From CAVALG01 sp963656085 (GTDB lineage: Bacteria; Bacillota; Clostridia; Oscillospirales; Acutalibacteraceae), in the NCBI GenBank assembly GCA_963656085.1, contig CAVKHV010000029.1:1-20755 (forward strand): a DNA stretch of 20,755 nucleotides. The letters are read 5' to 3'. Position 1 is the stretch's first letter. Each line of letters starts with the position of its first letter. The position numbers and the translations under genes were made by a program. The notes under the pieces were generated by a model, which had not been told where the DNA came from, did no database searches, and saw nothing but the letters and a program-made list of their open reading frames with translations. Of this stretch, positions 15,386 through 20,755 are shown in pieces.

Positions 15386-17068
15386 GTGAGAAATACGACG
15401 GAAAAAATTAAAACTATAAGCTTTGCGGAATTAACACTGAGTGTAAGTTTGCTGCTTGTCGGCACTTTTCACGAATATCTTTCCTGCATTGTTTCGGTTA
15501 TTATGCTTATTTGGCTTATAGGCAGGGGCGCAAAAGGCAAACCTTTGAACATTTACCTGAACATTACCTCTGCCGCAGTTATTTCCATAGTCTTTTTTTA
15601 CGGCGTGACGGCATTCTGGGCTGTGGACAGCGGTATGGCGCTTATCGGATTTATAAAATTTCTCCCGATTTTTTTGTATCTTTTGGTTCTGTTCCAAACC
15701 GAAGATGCCGAAAAGGTGCGGCTTACCCTGCCGTATTCAGCCGCGTTTATGACGGTCGTTTCGGCAATCGGTATGCAGATTCCCGCTCTGGAAAATTACT
15801 TTTCGGTAGCGGGGCGCTTAGCGGGATTTTTTCAATATTCCAACACATTTGCGCTTTTCGCGTTAGTTGCCGAACTCCTGCTGATCTCCCGCGAAAGGTT
15901 GAAATGGTTTGATATCGCGGTTACGGCTATACTGGTTTTCGGAATTCTGTACTCCGGCAGCCGCACCGTCTTTATGCTGGCGGTCGCGTCAAACGCAGTT
16001 ATGATATTTGCAATGAAAAGAAGCCGTGCAAAATGGGCGGTAATTGCCGTCATAGCGGGATTGGCTGCCGTTGCGGCAGCATACATCCTGCTTTCGGAAA
16101 AAACGGCGATATTTGAAAGACTTTTTAATATCTCCCTTAACGAAAGCACATTTGTAGGCAGACTTCTGTATTTTAGGGACGCTTTTCCTGTAATTCTGCG
16201 CCACCCGTTCGGACTTGGGTATATGGGGTATTATTACATCCAGCAGTCTATACAAAGCGGCGTCTATTCCGTTATGTTTGTCCATAACGACTTTTTGCAG
16301 TTAATGCTTGATGTCGGCTGGATCCCGGCGCTGCTGCTTGCCGCCGCTGTGATAAAATCCGTTTTCGGCAAAAACAAACCGCTTTATGTGCGCGTGATTC
16401 TGTCTGTTATGTTCCTGCACGGTTGTTTTGACTTCGACCTGCAATTCGCAGCCGTTTTCATGCTGCTGTTGCTGTTTTGCGATTATAAAACCGGAAAGCA
16501 CCTTGTTATAGGGGACGGAAGTTTGGTAGCGGGAATCAGCGTAATGATGAGTATAGTTTGCCTGTATTTCGGCATAGCGCTCGGGCTGGCGCATTTCGGC
16601 GATTGTGCGGCGGCATATTCGCTCTACCCGTGGGACACACGAAATGAAACACAACTGCTTATTAAAAAAAGCAGTGACGGCGACGCCGAAGAACTTGCGG
16701 ATGATATCCTGGACCGAAATGAATATGTAACCGTCGCCTACAGTGCAAAGGCTCACATTGCGTATTCCAACGGCGATTTTGAGCAACTGATGGAAATAAA
16801 AAATCAAATATTCCGCAACGCCCCGTTTGCATATGATGAATATAAAGAATACAGTTATATGCTTATAACGGGAATTCGCCTGTATCGGCAGGCAGGGGAT
16901 CAGGCAAGCGCCGAAATATGCCTTCGGGAATTGGAAAACACAGCAGAAGCGGTGCATACTGCGAACAAGCACCTAAGCAGTCTGGGCAAAAAAATTAAAG
17001 ACCAACCTACCGTGCGATTGCCGGATGACGTTGAAGATTACATAAAATCGGAGGATGATCGGCAATGA
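15386..17068 (+). CDS. O-antigen ligase/polymerase-like membrane protein
   Basis: A protein of about 560 residues with around ten to twelve membrane segments (about 13-430) and a soluble C-terminal region of about 130 residues rich in helix-forming residues. It fits the WaaL/Wzy O-antigen ligase family: GRLAGFFQYSNTFA near residue 150, GSRT with R193, a long extracellular loop with FRDAFPVILRHPFGLGYMG, and H300 in VHNDFLQLMLDVG. Such proteins join lipid-linked glycans or transfer them to an acceptor outside the membrane. The annotated GTG at 15386 directly abuts GGAGG (15381-15385), leaving no spacer; an unusual start, such as ACG at 15395, may be the real one. The stop overlaps the next ATG (ATGA), so the two are translationally coupled. 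Confidence 0.82.
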   Translation: MRNTTEKIKTISFAELTLSVSLLLVGTFHEYLSCIVSVIMLIWLIGRGAKGKPLNIYLNITSAAVISIVFFYGVTAFWAVDSGMALIGFIKFLPIFLYLLVLFQTEDAEKVRLTLPYSAAFMTVVSAIGMQIPALENYFSVAGRLAGFFQYSNTFALFALVAELLLISRERLKWFDIAVTAILVFGILYSGSRTVFMLAVASNAVMIFAMKRSRAKWAVIAVIAGLAAVAAAYILLSEKTAIFERLFNISLNESTFVGRLLYFRDAFPVILRHPFGLGYMGYYYIQQSIQSGVYSVMFVHNDFLQLMLDVGWIPALLLAAAVIKSVFGKNKPLYVRVILSVMFLHGCFDFDLQFAAVFMLLLLFCDYKTGKHLVIGDGSLVAGISVMMSIVCLYFGIALGLAHFGDCAAAYSLYPWDTRNETQLLIKKSSDGDAEELADDILDRNEYVTVAYSAKAHIAYSNGDFEQLMEIKNQIFRNAPFAYDEYKEYSYMLITGIRLYRQAGDQASAEICLRELENTAEAVHTANKHLSSLGKKIKDQPTVRLPDDVEDYIKSEDDRQ

Positions 17069-18432
17069 AAAAAGCAATAATCGCGTCGGCGCTTGCAATA
17101 TGTCTGCTTGCACAGGCCGCACTTTTCACTGCCTGTTCCGAAAATATTACGGGTAACCTGGCAGTAACCGACCGAAACGGCGAAAAGATCGCCGCGCTTA
17201 AAACAATATCAGAGGACGGAACCGAACTTGCAAAAAATCGGTACCGCGCTTATGTTGAAACCGTGATTGAAGAAAGTGAAAAAATAGTGGCGGAGCTGCA
17301 AAATTGCAGCACCGAGGAGGCGCGCAAGTATTTATTAAGTTCCGAATGTGTTATAACAACGGCGTTTGACGGTACGGTGTATGATTCGGTCGACAAGGCA
17401 TACAAAAACCTTGAATGCGAACAACTTGATTTCGGTTGTGCCGTAACAGATCTTGAAGGCAATTTACTGACATTATACAGCGCGGGAAAAAACAGCGGCG
17501 AATTTTACAACCGCGCGACCGAAAAAACTCCGCCCTATTCTTCGTTTAAACCGCTGTGTGTTTACACGCCTGCGCTTGAAAGCGGAAAAGCCGACTGGTC
17601 TTCTGTATTTCCGGATGAACCTATTAAAAAAATACCCGAAAAAAACGGTAAACTGTCGGATTGGCCCGCCAATGCGACCGGCACTTATTCGCACAAGAAC
17701 ACAACACTGGCATATGCGTTAAAGACTTCGCTTAACACGGTGGCTGTGAGATGTATGCAAAAGGTAACTGTAGCCGACTCCGTAAAATTTATGGAGGATA
17801 CCTGGGGACTTACACTGCCTTATGAAAAAGGGAAAGAAAAGACCTACGGCGAGGATGAAGTCATCGGTAACGTTGCTCTCGGCTACCTGAACGGCGGCGT
17901 CAGCCCTGCGGATATGGCGGGATATTATCAAACCTTTGCAAACGGCGGTTTTTACACAAAGCCGCACACGGTTTTGAAGATCACCGATAAAAAAGGAACG
18001 GTAATTTACGAATACAAAGCCGAAGCGCATCAGGTCATAAAAAGTTCAACGGCGTACATTATGAATAAATTGCTTCAAAACGTCGTCTCGGCGGGAGGAA
18101 CCGGTGAAAAAGCGGCTTGCGACGGTATCGCAGTCGGCGGAAAGACAGGCACCGGGGATTCGGGCAACTGGTTTGTCGGTTTTACCCCCGAATACTCCTG
18201 CGCCGTCTGGCACGGAACGGCATTGTCCGCTAACCGCAGCTGCGAAGTGTTTTCAAATGCGGTAAGCGGCTTCCCGAAAGGCGAAAAGCAGCAGTTCCCG
18301 AACTGTTCCGCAATAAAAAAGGCGGCATATTGCTGCGAAAGCGGTATGCTGATTTCCCAAAAATGCAGCCGCATAGATATGGGGTACTTTGCCTCGGATT
18401 CTTTACCCGAGGTTTGTAATATACACAATTAA
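17065..18432 (+). CDS. Lipoprotein-type penicillin-binding transpeptidase lacking a glycosyltransferase domain
   Basis: A 455-residue protein with a short N-terminus ending in a lipobox-like LFTAC (Phe at -3 is less usual), so it is probably a membrane-attached lipoprotein. A region of about 100 residues precedes a transpeptidase domain with all three motifs: S159-S-F-K162, S222-L-N224 and K360-T-G-T-G. The C-terminal end (AYCCESGML to PEVC) resembles that of class A penicillin-binding proteins, but the GT51 domain is absent. It probably cross-links wall stem peptides or acts as a carboxypeptidase outside the membrane. It overlaps the O-antigen ligase-like gene by four bases and precedes the surface-protein gene by 16 bases. 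A PBP acting with a glycan ligase suggests coordinated wall and surface-glycan building. Confidence 0.87.
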   Translation: MKKAIIASALAICLLAQAALFTACSENITGNLAVTDRNGEKIAALKTISEDGTELAKNRYRAYVETVIEESEKIVAELQNCSTEEARKYLLSSECVITTAFDGTVYDSVDKAYKNLECEQLDFGCAVTDLEGNLLTLYSAGKNSGEFYNRATEKTPPYSSFKPLCVYTPALESGKADWSSVFPDEPIKKIPEKNGKLSDWPANATGTYSHKNTTLAYALKTSLNTVAVRCMQKVTVADSVKFMEDTWGLTLPYEKGKEKTYGEDEVIGNVALGYLNGGVSPADMAGYYQTFANGGFYTKPHTVLKITDKKGTVIYEYKAEAHQVIKSSTAYIMNKLLQNVVSAGGTGEKAACDGIAVGGKTGTGDSGNWFVGFTPEYSCAVWHGTALSANRSCEVFSNAVSGFPKGEKQQFPNCSAIKKAAYCCESGMLISQKCSRIDMGYFASDSLPEVCNIHN

Positions 18433-18448
18433 TAAAAGGAGTGGTTTT

Positions 18449-20755
18449 GTGAAAAGAGCAAGAAAATATCTGGCAGTGTTATTTGCGGTGTTGTTGGCGG
18501 TCACGCAATTACCGTTGACCGTTTTGGCAGCGGACACCGCCGCAGACGCTGCGAAAGATGTTGCGAAAATTGAATTCAAACCTGTTTCCGCAATTGAACA
18601 GACAAACGGCTATACGGTAACGGAAAATAATCCCGAAACCGGAGAAACAGTCAGTTACTACAAATATAACGTAGCCAATTTTTATCCCGAATATACCGTG
18701 ACGTTAAAAAGCGGCAAAAGTCTGGAATCATCTAACGGGAGAATCAGCTACAAGGGGCAGGAATATTACCCGACATATTCCGACGACCAAAGCGTCCAAA
18801 ATCCCTGGGGCGTCGGAAAGCATACCGTTACAGCAACCCTTTTCGGATATACTGCGGCTTTTGAATTTGAAGTTGTAAAAACGCCGGTTGTCAGCGCGGA
18901 ATTTGAAACCGTGCAGCTGATTGAGGGGCTTGACGGATACACCTCCGGCCGGTACAATCCGGAAACCTCCGATTTTGAGGAATACTGCCAATATTCCGGC
19001 TACAGCTGCAAAAATTACACCGTCACACTCGCGGACGGGACAACACTTAAATCGGGTGAATCGGGCAGTATAAGTTATAACGGCTCATACTACACCCCGA
19101 ATTATTCTGACGACCAAAGCGTCCAAAACCCCTGGGGCATCGGAACACACACGGCAAAAGCAACAATTATGGGCTATACTGCCGACTGCCCTGTGGAAAT
19201 TGTTGAAACCGTGGTTGCAGACGTAAAGTTTGAAAACACCGTAATTATCAAAAATAACGGCGGAAATATGGTTTCATCCTACGATTCGGCAACCGGAAAT
19301 TACGTCAATTACTATAAATACAGCTATGATTCCGTTAAGTGTATAATAACGCTTAAAAACGGAAAAAGGTTAGAAGACGGTGGCAACTGGCTTTACTATA
19401 ACAACAAATCATATACAATATCTTATTCGGACGATCAGAGTGCGGAAACCCCCTGGGATGTCGGTAAACATACCGTAACGGCAAACCTTTTGGGTTACAC
19501 CGCAACCTTTGAGGTCGAAATTATCGACTCGCCGTACCGCATACTCGAAATTCTTCAGGTAGACCCGGTAACCGAAAATCAGAATTGCTACGAAAATGCA
19601 AACGGCGACCTGATATATAATGTGCCCAGGGTCATGTTCCGCGTAACCGATAAAGACGGCAAATCATTCATAGCATCATCCGATACGGAAACGCGGGCAC
19701 ATATTACAAGCGACCAGGAAAATTCCCCCTGGACCGTCGGCGGAGATAACCGTTTCACGCTGCATTACTTAGACCTGTCAGTCGAAGGTAAGGTTGAAAT
19801 GCAGCCCGGATCCCCGTTTGAATATTTTGAGCAGGACGGCGGATTATATATAACCGGGTACAGGATTTCGGGGCAAAAATCCGTGGAAATACCCTCGCAA
19901 ATAGACGGAAAACCCGTTGTCGGTATTATCTGGTCCGAAACAGACGCGGAAAATATTATAATACCCGATTCGGTGAAAACGATCGGTGAAAGCGCGTTTT
20001 TCTATGCAACGCAGCTTAAAACGCTGACCGTCGGAAGCGGAGTAAGCAATCTTAATTATGAACTGTTCAAATACCTGAATAATTTAAGCAGTATCACCGT
20101 TTCAAAAAACAATCCGTATTTCTGCGATGTTGACGGTATTGTGTATGACAAATCGGGAACAAAACTGGTAGTCTACCCCCTCGCAAAAGGGGACGAATAT
20201 ACCGTTCCCGCTAATGTAACCGACATTGATATTTTAAACGACAGTGTCTACAACTTCCTTGATATAACCATTGCGGACGGTTCAAAAATGTTTGTCACGG
20301 TTGACGGCGTTACATACAATGCCGACAAAACAAGAATAATCAGCTGCGACAGAAATAAAACGGGCGAATACGTTATGCCCGACACCGTAACCGAAATCTC
20401 GGAAAAGGCGTTTAATCAATGTACAATGCTGACATCGGTTAAGGTTTCCGACAAGGTTACAAAAATTGCATACGGCGCCTTTGAAGACTGCAGCAGTTTA
20501 AACAGCGTTACTCTGCCTTCAAAACTTGAATCTATCAATGAATGTGCGTTTTCCGGATGCAAAAATCTGGCGGATATCACAATCCCCGACACGCTTATAT
20601 CCATCGGCTATAGCGCGTTCTCCGTTTCGGGGCTTGAAAAGATATCTTTGCCCGACAGCATAACGGATATTGACGAAGAAGCGTTCGCATACTGCAATTC
20701 GTTGGAAAGCGTGAAATTACCGAATAAACTTACATATCTGGCTGACGGCTTGTTC
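18449..20755 (+). CDS. Large secreted Ig-like/BspA-type LRR surface protein, 3' end outside the window
   Basis: An open frame of 769 codons that starts with GTG (AAGGAG 7 bases upstream) and runs off the right edge. Residues 1-28 form a signal peptide (cleavage near TVLA-A). Three Ig-like modules follow (to about residue 360), each with a core Y-S-D-D-Q-S and then PW-x-(V/I)-G-x-HT; a fourth, more diverged copy ends near 450. From about 460 the protein consists of LRR_5/BspA repeats (A-F-x-x-C-x-x-L), broken by two 'DGV-x-Y-N/D-K' strands. Such proteins bind host or microbial surfaces. The anchor at the C-terminus is not visible, so whether it ends in a sortase motif, dockerin or other anchor is unknown. 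It is the third gene of the plus cluster. Confidence 0.85.
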   Translation, partial: MKRARKYLAVLFAVLLAVTQLPLTVLAADTAADAAKDVAKIEFKPVSAIEQTNGYTVTENNPETGETVSYYKYNVANFYPEYTVTLKSGKSLESSNGRISYKGQEYYPTYSDDQSVQNPWGVGKHTVTATLFGYTAAFEFEVVKTPVVSAEFETVQLIEGLDGYTSGRYNPETSDFEEYCQYSGYSCKNYTVTLADGTTLKSGESGSISYNGSYYTPNYSDDQSVQNPWGIGTHTAKATIMGYTADCPVEIVETVVADVKFENTVIIKNNGGNMVSSYDSATGNYVNYYKYSYDSVKCIITLKNGKRLEDGGNWLYYNNKSYTISYSDDQSAETPWDVGKHTVTANLLGYTATFEVEIIDSPYRILEILQVDPVTENQNCYENANGDLIYNVPRVMFRVTDKDGKSFIASSDTETRAHITSDQENSPWTVGGDNRFTLHYLDLSVEGKVEMQPGSPFEYFEQDGGLYITGYRISGQKSVEIPSQIDGKPVVGIIWSETDAENIIIPDSVKTIGESAFFYATQLKTLTVGSGVSNLNYELFKYLNNLSSITVSKNNPYFCDVDGIVYDKSGTKLVVYPLAKGDEYTVPANVTDIDILNDSVYNFLDITIADGSKMFVTVDGVTYNADKTRIISCDRNKTGEYVMPDTVTEISEKAFNQCTMLTSVKVSDKVTKIAYGAFEDCSSLNSVTLPSKLESINECAFSGCKNLADITIPDTLISIGYSAFSVSGLEKISLPDSITDIDEEAFAYCNSLESVKLPNKLTYLADGLF
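18566..19532 (+). repeat. Three tandem Ig-like module repeats of about 320 bases
   Basis: Coding repeats with periods of 327 and 321 bases (109 and 107 codons), measured from the shared Y-S-D-D-Q codons at 18776, 19103 and 19424. Copies 1 and 2 share an almost identical stretch around GACGACCAAAGCGTCCAAAA, pointing to recent duplication; copy 3 has drifted. A fourth diverged copy extends to about 19800. Confidence 0.8.

Noticed and set aside
16301..16972. 223-codon minus-strand frame opposite the O-antigen ligase-like gene
   Set aside because: Mirrors the coding strand and lacks any domain; the plus frame has consistent membrane segments and family motifs.
18392..18412. Small hairpin CCTCGG/CCGAGG before the third plus-strand gene, possible terminator
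   Set aside because: It lies inside the end of the PBP coding frame, has only six pairs with a nine-base loop and no real U-tract, and the next gene follows within 16 bases.

Overview
The window looks like chromosomal DNA of a gut-type clostridium (Bacillota, Clostridia; Oscillospiraceae/Ruminococcaceae-like). The basis is the gene content: type I dockerins, a cohesin-like domain, BspA-type leucine-rich repeats, cadherin-like beta-sandwich domains, a class B sortase, Gram-positive signal peptides, purine-rich Shine-Dalgarno sites, and a ThiI without a rhodanese domain. This placement is inferred from families, not from a marker gene. No mobile element, CRISPR array or phage gene was seen.

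Layout. Positions 1-26 (minus) are the 5' end of a tRNA-Leu cut by the window edge; it has its own near-perfect sigma-A promoter at 44-72. Positions 219-15132 (minus) hold eleven genes separated by only 2 to 33 bases. They are probably one operon read from a promoter at 15175-15203. In transcription order they are: cysteine desulfurase; thiI; a KH/PncC (CinA C-terminal)-transmembrane-sortase B fusion; a degenerate stand-alone MoCF/CinA N-terminal-like protein; a secreted SH3-glucosaminidase-dockerin protein; a membrane-anchored cohesin-like protein; a small membrane export protein; mnmA; a LUD-domain protein; a secreted LRR-dockerin-esterase; and a phosphohexomutase. A long imperfect hairpin at 161-204 follows the last gene. 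Positions 15133-15385 are a divergent intergenic region with promoters, a 21-bp-period direct repeat and a structured leader. Positions 15386-20755 (plus) hold a second, three-gene cluster: an O-antigen ligase/polymerase-like membrane protein, a lipoprotein-type penicillin-binding transpeptidase, and a large secreted Ig-like/LRR surface protein cut by the right edge.

How the genes may work together. The desulfurase can supply sulfur to ThiI (s4U8) and MnmA (s2U34), so the minus operon holds a tRNA-thiolation set. The rest of that operon and the whole plus operon concern the cell surface. The most interesting part is 6506-12763. There CinA appears to be split, with its parts in reversed order, and its NMN-amidase half is fused through a membrane helix to an extracellular sortase B. 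Directly downstream are a dockerin-bearing wall hydrolase and a membrane-anchored cohesin-like protein, which suggests a small non-cellulosomal cohesin-dockerin system that tethers a peptidoglycan hydrolase, and possibly the LRR-dockerin-esterase, to the cell surface. The binding and the function are inference; the domain architectures and gene order are read from the sequence.
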